NCBI RefSeq assembly: GCF_947498345.1
Contig: NZ_CANMJY010000002.1
Coordinates: 248,001-312,000 of the forward strand
Direction: 5' to 3'
Source: an uncultured Winogradskyella sp.
GTDB lineage: Bacteria; Bacteroidota; Bacteroidia; Flavobacteriales; Flavobacteriaceae
Length of the DNA: 64,000 bases
Position numbers and translations under genes: made by a program. Below the pieces are notes generated by a model. The model ran no database searches, had not been told where the DNA came from, and was given only the letters and a program-made list of their open reading frames with translations. Numbering within the stretch: the first letter of the stretch is position 1; each line of letters begins with the position of its first letter. Positions 9,262 through 17,465 of this stretch are shown here, piece after piece.

Positions 9262-10668
9262 TTAAAAGTTGGTTGTGTTATTAGTAATGGTTTCTAATTC
9301 TGCCTTATTATTTATAACATCTAACATGGCCTGTAATAATTCTTGTTGAGCTGTATACAATTGTGTTTGTGCTTGTCGTAATTCAAAGCTCGAAGCTATA
9401 CCTTCAAAGAATTTGGTTTGGTTTTTTGATTCTATACGCTCAGCGAGAGATAGATTTTGTTTTTTATTATAATAATCTTCCGTTGCAAATTTGTAGTTAC
9501 TTTTAGCAGTTTCTATTTCTAGTTTTAAACGCTGTTCGGTTTCAGTAAGATCATCTTTAGATTTTTCTAAATTTATTCTTGCGCGTTGTGTAGCAGCGCT
9601 TCTGCCTCCGGAACTAAATATTGGTAGATTAAGGTTAAAACCGAATGATGAAAACCCTGCCCAACGTTGTTCTCTATCTAAAAAAGTAAACTCATCTGCG
9701 AAGCCTAAATAACCACCATCTATGTAAGCACTTAATGATGGTAAAGCTCTAGTCTTTTCTAATTTTAATAGTAGCTCTTTAGATTTTTTATCGTTTTCTG
9801 CAATTTTATAATCAATTGTACTAGTAACATCATTTTTAAGCTCTAGTGCTTCAAGAGATATGTTTTTCTCAGTAAGTTGCTCTAAATCTTCAGTTAATGT
9901 GACATTAGTGGCATAATCAATACCAAGTGTTATGTTAAACATTTGATAGGCGATACCTTTTAATCGTTTAGCATTATTTAGGTTACTTTTTACATTAGAT
10001 AATGTAATTTGAAGTTGTTCTACGCTTTCTTCTTCTTCAAGACCATTTTCGTATATCTTGGTTGTTTCGTTAAGGTTTTTCTCTAAAACAGCAATGTTTT
10101 TTTCAAAGATATTTACACTTTCTTCCGACAGTAATGCATTACCATAAGCATTGATTACGGCTTTTCTAACTTCTAAGTCGGTCTTATCTTTAGCGTTTTT
10201 AGATATTTCTAAAAAAACTTTAGCAGATTGTAAACCAACCAGATAAGACCCATCGAAGATTAATTGATTAAGTGTTGCGCTAGCGCTAATATTTTGTTTT
10301 GTACCAAATATAACTTCCGAAAACCCTTCAAGTGACTCGGGAGTTCCGTTTGCAGTTAGACCAAAAAATTCCTCAACCGTATCTATAGTTCCTTGTCTAC
10401 TATCAAAAGCAGAATTGGGTATCACAGAAACCTGCTGTTTTATAAAGTTTTGGTAATTGATGCCAGCATTAATCTGAGGTAGTCCAGTTGCTGTTGTCTC
10501 CCATTTTTGTTGTTCTGCTGCTTTAATATCTCGAGCAGCATTTTTAGCTTGTCTATTATTTTCTAAGGCGTAATCAATAGCTTCTTGTAATGTAAAGCTT
10601 GCAGGGATGTCTTGGGCGAAACCAAGACTAAAACACATTAGAAAAAAGAAAATTGATAGGTTTTTCAT
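9262..10668 (-). CDS. TolC-family outer-membrane efflux channel
   Basis: This 468-residue protein has a cleavable signal peptide (FFLMCFSLGFAQ). It then shows two copies of the outer-membrane efflux repeat, long amphipathic helices separated by short strands. Typical features are SFTLQEAIDYALENNRQAKN at the start of the mature protein and a second helix pair late in the chain (RAKINLEKSK-like region, LEIETAKSNYKFA). It forms the trimeric outer-membrane duct of the tripartite pump. The gene follows the tetR gene by 7 bp. Confidence 0.93.
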   Translation of the reverse strand: MKNLSIFFFLMCFSLGFAQDIPASFTLQEAIDYALENNRQAKNAARDIKAAEQQKWETTATGLPQINAGINYQNFIKQQVSVIPNSAFDSRQGTIDTVEEFFGLTANGTPESLEGFSEVIFGTKQNISASATLNQLIFDGSYLVGLQSAKVFLEISKNAKDKTDLEVRKAVINAYGNALLSEESVNIFEKNIAVLEKNLNETTKIYENGLEEEESVEQLQITLSNVKSNLNNAKRLKGIAYQMFNITLGIDYATNVTLTEDLEQLTEKNISLEALELKNDVTSTIDYKIAENDKKSKELLLKLEKTRALPSLSAYIDGGYLGFADEFTFLDREQRWAGFSSFGFNLNLPIFSSGGRSAATQRARINLEKSKDDLTETEQRLKLEIETAKSNYKFATEDYYNKKQNLSLAERIESKNQTKFFEGIASSFELRQAQTQLYTAQQELLQAMLDVINNKAELETITNNTTNF

Positions 10669-10675
10669 TCTGTTG

Positions 10676-11281
10676 TTATGATTGATTTTTTGTAATAAAT
10701 TGGTTTAATATTTTAAATCCTTTTTCGGTTACGATAGCTCGTAAATGGTATTCCAGGAAGCTTTCCATAAGATATTCCATATTAAAATGTTCTCTTGGGA
10801 ATATAGTTTCGTCCTTAATACCAGTCATGCCATTGAAGTATAACCTGGCAATAAATTCGACATCTATATTAGATCTAAAAACACCAGATTCTATACCATT
10901 TTCTAAGCTTTCGGAAACCGATTCGTGCATTTTTTCAAATTGCTTGCTTTTAAGGCCTTCATAAATTTTAGGATAATATTTTTTTAACTGAAACTGTGGG
11001 GACGCCTTCTCACTTTTTAAGTGTTGCATTACATACATTTTAATTGAATACAATTCCTCGATAGGGTTAGGTGCGCTTTCACAAATTTCATCTATACCAT
11101 CACAAATCGTATCAAACAAGTGAAAGGTTACAGCCTCTACCAATTTCGTTTTATTACTAAAATGTACATAAATCGTCTTTTTAGAAATGCCCATTTCATT
11201 AGCAATATCATCCATAGTAACACTTTTAAAACCAAGTGTTAAAAACAAATCTGAAGACTTATGTATAATTTTTTCTCTCAT
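10676..11281 (-). CDS. TetR/AcrR-family repressor of the efflux operon
   Basis: A 201-residue regulator with an N-terminal helix-turn-helix (about 5-50; MDDIANEMGISKKTIYVHF) and a helical ligand-binding C-terminal domain. A longer frame upstream (to 11353) exists, but the ATG at 11281 is preferred. The HTH begins right after it, as is usual in TetR proteins, and the predicted promoter (-7 box at 11324-11331) lies between the two candidate starts. It heads the operon tetR-tolC-adaptor-pump, and a 9-bp inverted repeat overlaps its -33 element, so autorepression of the whole operon is likely. Confidence 0.9.
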   Translation of the reverse strand: MREKIIHKSSDLFLTLGFKSVTMDDIANEMGISKKTIYVHFSNKTKLVEAVTFHLFDTICDGIDEICESAPNPIEELYSIKMYVMQHLKSEKASPQFQLKKYYPKIYEGLKSKQFEKMHESVSESLENGIESGVFRSNIDVEFIARLYFNGMTGIKDETIFPREHFNMEYLMESFLEYHLRAIVTEKGFKILNQFITKNQS

Positions 11282-11323
11282 CTTTAGTACTCCGTAAGGA
11301 CGGATTTTTCCTTTTTTGAAGTG

Positions 11324-11354
11324 CAAATGTAAATATGGAAACTTTAAAAACAAA
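11324..11354 (-). promoter_or_regulatory. Consensus promoter of the tetR-efflux operon
   Basis: On the minus strand, TTTG (11351-11354), a 19-bp spacer and TACATTTG (11324-11331) fully match the Bacteroidota sigma consensus TTTG-N17-23-TAnnTTTG. It decides the start of the TetR protein at 11281. Confidence 0.75.
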
Positions 11355-11364
11355 AAAAGTTTCC
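11337..11364. promoter_or_regulatory. Candidate TetR operator (inverted repeat)
   Basis: Perfect 9-bp arms, GGAAACTTT (11337-11345) and AAAGTTTCC (11356-11364), are 10 bp apart. The repeat covers the -33 element and spacer of the tetR promoter, where a bound repressor would block RNA polymerase. It also lies about 60 bp upstream of the divergent polyprenyl synthetase promoter. Confidence 0.6.
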
Positions 11365-11433
11365 AAAGTTTTAATAAATTTTTAACATAGTTAACATTAG
11401 CTTTAAATATGTTGAAAGCTTTATTTTTGTTTT

Positions 11434-12408
11434 ATGCAAAATATTGAAGCTTATCAAAAATCTTTTATAACTTATTTAGAGGATTTTGCCGTTGAAAGAG
11501 AGCCTAGAAGTCTTTACAAGCCTATAAATTATATTCTTAAACTTGGCGGAAAACGACTTAGACCTGTGCTAACTTTAATGACATCAGAAATTTTTGATGG
11601 AGACCCCAAAGATGCTATCAATGCAGCACTTTCGGTCGAGGTGTTTCATAATTTTTCTTTGGTACACGATGATATAATGGACGATGCACCATTACGTCGA
11701 GGGAAGGAAACAGTACATGAAAAGTGGGATTTAAACACTGGTATTCTTTCTGGTGATGCCATGTTAATATTGGCCTACCAATTGTTTGAAAATTATGAGC
11801 CAAACACGTTTAGGGCATTAGCTCAATTGTTTAGTAAAACGGCTTTAGAAGTCTGTGAAGGACAGCAGTACGATATTGATTTTGAAACCAGAGATGATGT
11901 TGCTATACCAGAATATCTCAAAATGATTGAGTATAAAACAGCGGTTTTGGTAGGGGCTGCAATGAAAATGGGAGCTATTGTAGCTAAAGCTTCTGAAGAG
12001 GATCAAAATTCAATTTATGATTTTGGGCGCTTTTTGGGTATAGCATTTCAATTACAAGATGATTATTTGGATGCTTTTGGAAATCCTGAAACTTTTGGAA
12101 AACAAGTTGGTGGTGATATACTCGAAAATAAAAAGACGTATTTATACCTTAAAACTTTAGAGTTAGGTACTGAAGAGGATAAATTAAGTTTAATAAAAAT
12201 GATGTCGAGCAATTCAATTTCTAATGCTACAAAAGTAAATGCTGTGAAAACGCTTTTTGATAATTCAGGAGCATCAAAAGCGACTCAAAAAGCTGTAGAA
12301 GATTATACGAACAAAGCTTTTGAAGTGCTTAAAAAGCTAAATATATCTAGCGATAAAAAGCAATTATTAAGATTGTTTGGTGAGCAGTTAATGAATAGAC
12401 GTGTTTAA
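11434..12408 (+). CDS. Polyprenyl synthetase (trans-isoprenyl diphosphate synthase)
   Basis: This 324-residue enzyme chains isopentenyl diphosphate units onto an allylic primer, for quinone side chains or other polyprenyl products. Both aspartate-rich motifs are present: the first as DDIMDD (around residue 84) and the second as DDYLD (around 210). These bind the Mg-diphosphates. Nearby KLGGKRLRP (around 34) is the usual substrate-binding segment. The length fits long-chain (octaprenyl or heptaprenyl) synthases as well as geranylgeranyl types, so I give no symbol. A TATTTTTG -7-like box at 11422-11429 lies only 4 bp before the ATG, so the transcript could be nearly leaderless. The stop overlaps the next start by one base. 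Confidence 0.92.
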   Translation: MQNIEAYQKSFITYLEDFAVEREPRSLYKPINYILKLGGKRLRPVLTLMTSEIFDGDPKDAINAALSVEVFHNFSLVHDDIMDDAPLRRGKETVHEKWDLNTGILSGDAMLILAYQLFENYEPNTFRALAQLFSKTALEVCEGQQYDIDFETRDDVAIPEYLKMIEYKTAVLVGAAMKMGAIVAKASEEDQNSIYDFGRFLGIAFQLQDDYLDAFGNPETFGKQVGGDILENKKTYLYLKTLELGTEEDKLSLIKMMSSNSISNATKVNAVKTLFDNSGASKATQKAVEDYTNKAFEVLKKLNISSDKKQLLRLFGEQLMNRRV

Positions 12409-12758
12409 TGAGTTTACCCTCTAATTTTGAAACTTTAATTTTAGAAGCTAATCAGCTACAACTCTATAAAAAACTAATTCTTCAGCTGAATAAAGATTTA
12501 TTGTACGCCAATATAGATTTAGAGTTTGATGAAAATACGATTCCTTCAAGTTTAAAGTTAGTGTTGCAAGACACCGTTTTTCACCTCATTCAAAACAAGT
12601 TTTCGGATTATCTTAATTTACTTTATCAGGTCGATGTTTCAGAATCAAAGATTCGTTCGCTTAATGGGGGGGATACTTTAAAACTCTCTGAAGATGTTAC
12701 TTTTTTAATTTTACAACGTGAGTGGCAAAAGGTTTGGTATAAAGCTAAATACTCTTAA
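12408..12758 (+). CDS. Conserved hypothetical protein, partner of the polyprenyl synthetase gene
   Basis: This 116-residue soluble protein has no signal peptide, no membrane helix and no Cys-rich motif. Its start overlaps the stop of the synthetase gene in a TAATG junction, which implies translational coupling. The chain is Leu/Asn/Lys-rich and probably alpha-helical at the N-terminus with a Trp-containing C-terminus (LQREWQKVWYKAKYS). I do not recognise a domain. The tight coupling suggests a role with the synthetase, but nothing in the sequence gives a function. It converges on the copper-receptor gene with 2 bp between the stops. Confidence 0.75.
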   Translation: MSLPSNFETLILEANQLQLYKKLILQLNKDLLYANIDLEFDENTIPSSLKLVLQDTVFHLIQNKFSDYLNLLYQVDVSESKIRSLNGGDTLKLSEDVTFLILQREWQKVWYKAKYS

Positions 12759-12760
12759 CA

Positions 12761-14749
12761 TTAGGGCAATAGATAAGATAGGTTAATATAAAAATTTCGG
12801 CCTTGTCTTGGAATATTATTCCAATCGGCATAAGTAGAATATTTAGAATCTAAAATATTTTCTATTCCATACTTTAAAATTGTTCTTCCTTTTTTACCAT
12901 AAAAAGCATTTCCTAAATTAAGATTTAAAATTGCATAAGCAGCGGTCTCGTCTTCGCCATAGAAGCTACTATATTTACTTTGGTTTCCATTACCATCGAG
13001 TTGCAAAGCTACATTGAATTTAGGCTTCTTGAAGTTTAATTCTGCGAAATATGGAAAAGGTCTAATCAATGGCAAATTTTCTCCATTACTTCCTTTTCCG
13101 TAATTATATCCAAGCGTACCATTAATAGAAAAACTGTCTGATATATTATAGCTACTATTTAAATATACATCGAAAATAGAGACATTGTCTAATGCACTAT
13201 AAATGCGTACTCCATTAGCACCAATAGTCATAGAACTTATGCTAGGTTCTATATCACCAATGATATAGTCCATGATATAGAAGTATGAAGACTCTACACT
13301 GACTTTAAATTTGTTGTATGTTTTTGAAAAACTAAAATTTGCCTCGAGAGCTTTTTCATTTTTTAAGTTGGGATTGCCTATATAATCGTAATTATCAAAG
13401 CTGTTAAATAAAAAGAAACCATAACCTTCACTTACAGAAGGTGCACGTTCTCCATAACCTAGCCCCAAAGCCATGTTTAAGGTTTCTTTCTTTATGTTGT
13501 ATGATGATGCTAAACTCATTAAAAAGCGATTTTGTTGATCATCAATATCTGGATGAAAAATTCGCAAGCTCTCTACGCCAACTTCTTTTGCTATTCTATT
13601 GTTGTGAAACCCTAATCTTATAGATGATGAAAATGTTTGGCTATCACTAATACGCCAATTGTCTTTTATGAATAACCCAGAATACAAAGTTCTAATATCT
13701 GGCCAGGTGTACATAAACATGTCTGGCTCATTAGGATTGCTAGAAAACATGGTCATTTCTGCAAGAGACTTATTATAAAACCCGTTTAGATTAAAAGTGA
13801 AATGATGATTATTTTTAGTAATATTAGCTTTACTATAAAAACCATATGTGTCACTCCAACCAGGCATATCCATACGTATTGGTACATCTGGTCGATTAGT
13901 ATCGTCCATTATGTGTGTAATAGTGTTAAAATACACTTTTGTTTCTAAGGATTTAAATGGTTTATCGGTTGGCTTGTAATAATGTGTTACAGAACTAATT
14001 AAAGCATCAGCTAACGAGACGTCCATTGGTAATGCAGGATAACCAACATCCGTTGCTCTATCATAAATAATATTAGCATCTAAGCTATGTATTTCAGAAA
14101 TTTCATAACCAGATTGTAAAGAGATGTTGTATTTCTGAAATTGAGAATACAATACTTCTTCATTGTTACCCGCATCATAGTTTTCGGATGTTCTAAAAAT
14201 GCCGTCTGCACTGATAAAAAATTTTTGTCTTGAGTATTCTAAATCTAAACCTGTTGCAAAAAAATCACCATTAGTTTCGTATCCTAGATCTATACTAGAT
14301 TTTAGGCCAGAATCGTTAAATTTTGATGTGGGTAATTGTAAATCAATACCGCCACCTACACAATGCCCGTTTTCTGTACCTTCTTGTCCAGAACCAATAG
14401 TTACTTTTTCTAGATTAGATACATCTACATAAGATGTTATAGGATCCATCTTATCAGTACATGCACCAAAAATTTGCATACCGTCAATGGTTACAACCAA
14501 ACGATCACTAACCATATTGTTTAGAGTTGGTTCCCAGGCATAATTACCACGTTTTATCATAGTTACATTATTAGATTTTTCTAAGTAATCATCAATACTA
14601 GATAATGTTTTTTCTTGCCGATTATTATTCAGTTTACGTCGAGTAATAATAACGACTTCCTCGAGCTTTGTGGTGTCTTTTTTTTGTTCTTGACTCGTGC
14701 CATAGAATGAAAATAGAGCACAAAGTATTACTGTGATTAGCTGTTTCAT
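12761..14749 (-). CDS. TonB-dependent receptor with OprC/NosA-type copper signature
   Basis: This 662-residue outer-membrane receptor has a signal peptide (FSFYGTSQ), a plug domain and a 22-strand barrel ending in an aromatic-rich strand (NFYINLSYLLP). The plug carries DGMQIFGACTDKMDP with Cys97 and Met101 in CxxxM spacing. The barrel has His279-Ile-Met281 (HxM), followed by RMDMPGW. In OprC of Pseudomonas the CxxxM and HxM pairs form the copper site, and NosA is the same family, needed to supply copper to N2O reductase. It is the distal gene of the nos gene run, after a Met/His-rich lipoprotein. Copper import for NosZ is therefore the likely job. It lacks the N-terminal CarboxypepD-like domain common in Bacteroidota receptors. 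Confidence 0.88.
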   Translation of the reverse strand: MKQLITVILCALFSFYGTSQEQKKDTTKLEEVVIITRRKLNNNRQEKTLSSIDDYLEKSNNVTMIKRGNYAWEPTLNNMVSDRLVVTIDGMQIFGACTDKMDPITSYVDVSNLEKVTIGSGQEGTENGHCVGGGIDLQLPTSKFNDSGLKSSIDLGYETNGDFFATGLDLEYSRQKFFISADGIFRTSENYDAGNNEEVLYSQFQKYNISLQSGYEISEIHSLDANIIYDRATDVGYPALPMDVSLADALISSVTHYYKPTDKPFKSLETKVYFNTITHIMDDTNRPDVPIRMDMPGWSDTYGFYSKANITKNNHHFTFNLNGFYNKSLAEMTMFSSNPNEPDMFMYTWPDIRTLYSGLFIKDNWRISDSQTFSSSIRLGFHNNRIAKEVGVESLRIFHPDIDDQQNRFLMSLASSYNIKKETLNMALGLGYGERAPSVSEGYGFFLFNSFDNYDYIGNPNLKNEKALEANFSFSKTYNKFKVSVESSYFYIMDYIIGDIEPSISSMTIGANGVRIYSALDNVSIFDVYLNSSYNISDSFSINGTLGYNYGKGSNGENLPLIRPFPYFAELNFKKPKFNVALQLDGNGNQSKYSSFYGEDETAAYAILNLNLGNAFYGKKGRTILKYGIENILDSKYSTYADWNNIPRQGRNFYINLSYLLP

Positions 14750-14790
14750 AGCTAACGGAATATTAAATTAATGAAAAACTGTTTTGTTAT

Positions 14791-14837
14791 ATTGAGCGCA
14801 GTTGAGAGTTTAAAAATTTAGTACAGCCACGCTCAAT
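14791..14837 (-). other. Intercistronic inverted repeat before the copper receptor gene
   Basis: Arms ATTGAGCG (14791-14798) and CGCTCAAT (14830-14837) can pair over a 31-nt loop in the leader between the lipoprotein and receptor genes. There is no T-run after it on the minus strand, so it is not a normal terminator. It may be a processing or mRNA-stability element. Confidence 0.35.
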
Positions 14838-14854
14838 TAAAAATCATATACGCA

Positions 14855-15700
14855 TTAAAACTCTAGCTCCAGATATAAGCTACTGGCTTCGTTTTCTTCC
14901 GTAACATCTTCACCTTTTAGAACTTCGTCAGAAGCATTCATCAGTTTAAGATTTAATTTCCAATAACCTGTCATGGTTAATGATAAGTCTCCATAGTAGA
15001 AATTATCTGTGCTATTAAATGTAAGGTTTGTATTATTTGGTGAACTATGGTTACCCATACCTGGCATACGAGGGTCTAAAGTAATTGTGTAATCTTCGAC
15101 CACAGGAAATGTCATCATGTTTTCCATTTTAAACAAACCAACTTTCATAGTATTTATAGCAATGCTTGGGTCTTTGGGCTCTATTAAAGCTAAGATGTAA
15201 CGCGTATTATTACTAGCCATAAAACTTGCTACGTTTTGGTTTTCGTATTGCAAGACATTTATGGTATCTGTAACAGAATACTCTAAGCCGTCAACTGTAT
15301 ATTCTATTGTTAATGACCAACCCGAACTGTCCATACCTGCCATTTGATAAATGATAAAACCACTATAAACGGTATTTTTACCCGACACTTTGTTGATTGT
15401 TGATTTTGGACAAGAATGTTGCATAGTAGGCATTTGCATCATAGGTATCCATGATAAACTGGTATTTTCATAATAGGTATCTGTTGTATTGTTTTTAATT
15501 CGAATGCTTATCTCATTGTAACCAGTTTCAAACAGGCCTTTTTCATTAAAAAGCTCAATAGTTTGATTGCCATTAACAATTTCTTTTATAAGTAATAAAC
15601 CTTCGACTTCGTTTACTGGGTTTGAATCATTATTGTCGTCTGTAGAGCATGAGAATATAAGTGCTAAAAACACTATTGGTGATAAATATTTAAGTTTCAT
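14855..15700 (-). CDS. Met/His-rich lipoprotein, probable copper-binding periplasmic protein
   Basis: This 281-residue lipoprotein has a clear lipobox (LIFSC, Cys18) followed by an acidic Asp/Asn linker. The mature part looks like two beta-sandwich units of FixH/YtkA-like type. Each carries a Met/Pro/His cluster: IPMMQMPTMQHSCP in the first half and PRMPGMGNHSSP in the second, both before a strand with a Tyr/Trp pair. Such MxxM..H clusters bind Cu(I) in periplasmic carriers. The gene lies directly upstream of the OprC-type receptor, as do surface or periplasmic partners of TonB receptors. Copper capture or hand-off for NosZ is inferred; the domain assignment is by pattern and moderate in strength. 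Confidence 0.75.
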   Translation of the reverse strand: MKLKYLSPIVFLALIFSCSTDDNNDSNPVNEVEGLLLIKEIVNGNQTIELFNEKGLFETGYNEISIRIKNNTTDTYYENTSLSWIPMMQMPTMQHSCPKSTINKVSGKNTVYSGFIIYQMAGMDSSGWSLTIEYTVDGLEYSVTDTINVLQYENQNVASFMASNNTRYILALIEPKDPSIAINTMKVGLFKMENMMTFPVVEDYTITLDPRMPGMGNHSSPNNTNLTFNSTDNFYYGDLSLTMTGYWKLNLKLMNASDEVLKGEDVTEENEASSLYLELEF

Positions 15701-15798
15701 TTCTATCTTTTTTTATTAAAAATTAGGATATAATTGTCTTTTCCATACGTTTTTAAACTATAGAAAAGAGGATTGTGCTATATGCACTCAGAAAAGAA

Positions 15799-16197
15799 TT
15801 AACTTAAATTGGGTGGGGGTGTATCTATATCATAAAACTTAGATATAGGTTGAAATAATCTAGAGTCGATATTAAATTGTTTAGTGTGATAGTTGATTTC
15901 GTATTGATTGGTATATAAAGTTACATCAGAAATTAGAAAAACATCTAAACGTATTCTGTTTGTATTAGGTGCAGGCACCTCTGAGTTAGTGTCTGCATTA
16001 TTTTTCACTAATTCCTTACGTAATTGACATTTACCATTACAACCTTTTTGTTCTTCTTTTTGAATACAGAGTGTTTTTGCGATGAAATCTTGATTGATGA
16101 CAAAATCGGTTACAATAATAATGTTGTTAATATTGTTTGCTAATAGAACAAAGGTTAAAAACAATGCTGTAATCTTATGAATTACCGTAATTATCAT
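15799..16197 (-). CDS. Small secreted or membrane-anchored protein with CNGKC motif
   Basis: This 132-residue protein has an N-terminal hydrophobic helix (about 8-30) and then FVINQDFIAKTLC...CNGKCQLRKEL with Cys44, Cys53 and Cys57. Small proteins with this Cys-x8-CNGKCxLxKxL pattern occur in many Bacteroidota, often near TonB receptors and metal genes, and have no established function. The three cysteines could bind a metal or form a disulfide. The tail ends in a Pro-rich DIDTPPPNLS. It sits in the nos gene run between a Cys/His lipoprotein and the Met/His lipoprotein, so a copper role is possible but unproven. Confidence 0.75.
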   Translation of the reverse strand: MIITVIHKITALFLTFVLLANNINNIIIVTDFVINQDFIAKTLCIQKEEQKGCNGKCQLRKELVKNNADTNSEVPAPNTNRIRLDVFLISDVTLYTNQYEINYHTKQFNIDSRLFQPISKFYDIDTPPPNLS

Positions 16198-16231
16198 GAG
16201 GCTAATTTCGGACTATTTTGTCTTAAATAAG

Positions 16232-16245
16232 CTGACATTTGTCAG
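16232..16245. promoter_or_regulatory. Short perfect palindrome inside the nos gene run
   Basis: CTGACA-TT-TGTCAG is a perfect palindrome in the 54-bp gap before the CNGKC gene. Its core GACA-N2-TGTC resembles the ACA-N2-TGT operators of the CopY/BlaI family. It could mark an internal, copper-responsive promoter for the last three genes, or be a small mRNA hairpin. Confidence 0.3.
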
Positions 16246-16251
16246 TTGAAA

Positions 16252-16680
16252 TTAAGTTTTAAAGTATCGAAAATATATCGCTACAAGATGCTTTAAGTGA
16301 GTAGTTTTTTGCTTTAGTTTATCTATACTTTCAGTTTCTTTTATTTGGGTGATTTCTTCTAAAAGCGGGACTAATACAATATGTAACTGATCATGTGCTG
16401 TACCTTTCATATTACAGCTTTTAATAATATAGCTGGTTTCTTTAGAAAGGGCATTACCTAAGACTTTACCGTTTAATAATGTGTTGCTTTTGAGTATGGA
16501 ATCTATACGCATCATACCAATATGAGTTTCTTTATTGGCAATCCATTTTTTGTTATTGTTTAGGGTAAGACCTTGAAGTTTAATTTTGGGTTTAGAATTA
16601 ACCTCACCGTTTTTATTTTCACAAGAATAGAAAGCTATAAATAAGATTGTAACTATAACAAAAGCATAATATCTTTTCAT
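16252..16680 (-). CDS. Nos-cluster lipoprotein with conserved-looking C-M-H-H motif, unknown function
   Basis: This 142-residue lipoprotein has the lipobox AFYSC (Cys20). Most of the rest is helical, and the notable segment is SCNMKGTAHDQLHIVLVPLLEEI, with Cys89, Met91, His96 and His100 on one helix, a plausible copper or heme site. A C-terminal helix bears further His residues (THLKHLVAIYF). The size and helical pattern would fit a small four-helix bundle. The gene starts 2 bp after the nosY stop, so it is part of the nos operon, and a role in copper delivery or electron transfer to NosZ is the natural hypothesis. I do not recognise a named family. Confidence 0.75.
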   Translation of the reverse strand: MKRYYAFVIVTILFIAFYSCENKNGEVNSKPKIKLQGLTLNNNKKWIANKETHIGMMRIDSILKSNTLLNGKVLGNALSKETSYIIKSCNMKGTAHDQLHIVLVPLLEEITQIKETESIDKLKQKTTHLKHLVAIYFRYFKT

Positions 16681-16682
16681 TA

Positions 16683-17465
16683 TTAAAAATCTTTTTTCTT
16701 CGATTTAAAGACGATTCTAAAAATGGGTAAAACTACCCAAACAGTTAACATTATAAATGATGTAATAAGCCCAAAACTAGTGCCAAAGAATTGTTTAAAT
16801 ACAGCACCAGTGTAACCTAATAAAGCTGAAATATCTAATTTTAATAAGATCAGAGTCCTTGATAAATCAATAGGATTTAGCATGGTGCCAATTAAGGAAA
16901 CTTTATCTAATGGGTAATCTTCAAATAAAATTAGAGACATGAGAAATAAGCCATCATAGATTATAGCTAGGAATAACCACATTAGTATAGCATAGCCAAA
17001 CCCTTTAATTTTATTTTCATTAGAAAGGGCAATATTAAATGCCAGAGCACTAAATATGAAGGTTAAAAATACACCTACAACAAGTAGTAGCGAAAAATCC
17101 CAAATGGCATTAGATTTAAATAATCCATAAGCCATAAAAGGAATGCCTAATCCTATAATTAAACTCATGGATAAAGAAATGGCGACGCCCAAAAACTGAC
17201 CTAAAAAAATTGAAGACCGCTTTAAAGGTTGCGCTAGCAATAACTCCGTAAACTCTTTTGAGTTATAGTAATACATAACACCAAAGATAGTGCCTATAAG
17301 TGGTACTAAAACAATGATTACATTCATTAGTGTAATTACAGCTTTGGATAAGTCATTGTTAAGGAACAAGAGCACAATACCTAATAGAAGATAAAATGCA
17401 AAGTAGACATAACTCCAACTACTACGCATTAAATCGAAAAAACTATATTTTAATATTTTAAGCAT
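16683..17465 (-). CDS. nosY: NosY-type ABC transporter permease
   Basis: This 260-residue inner-membrane protein has six predicted helices and no large soluble domain. It matches the ABC-2 permease form of NosY, which with NosF and NosD makes the ABC machine that matures the CuZ site of N2O reductase. Its start overlaps the nosF reading frame by 8 bp, implying translational coupling. The segment KEFTELLLAQPLKRSSIFLGQF is a typical coupling-helix region in this permease type. Confidence 0.9.
   Translation of the reverse strand: MLKILKYSFFDLMRSSWSYVYFAFYLLLGIVLLFLNNDLSKAVITLMNVIIVLVPLIGTIFGVMYYYNSKEFTELLLAQPLKRSSIFLGQFLGVAISLSMSLIIGLGIPFMAYGLFKSNAIWDFSLLLVVGVFLTFIFSALAFNIALSNENKIKGFGYAILMWLFLAIIYDGLFLMSLILFEDYPLDKVSLIGTMLNPIDLSRTLILLKLDISALLGYTGAVFKQFFGTSFGLITSFIMLTVWVVLPIFRIVFKSKKKDF

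Noticed and set aside
11282..11353. N-terminal extension of the TetR frame
   Set aside because: It lies upstream of and across the predicted promoter and operator; the HTH starts directly after the ATG at 11281.
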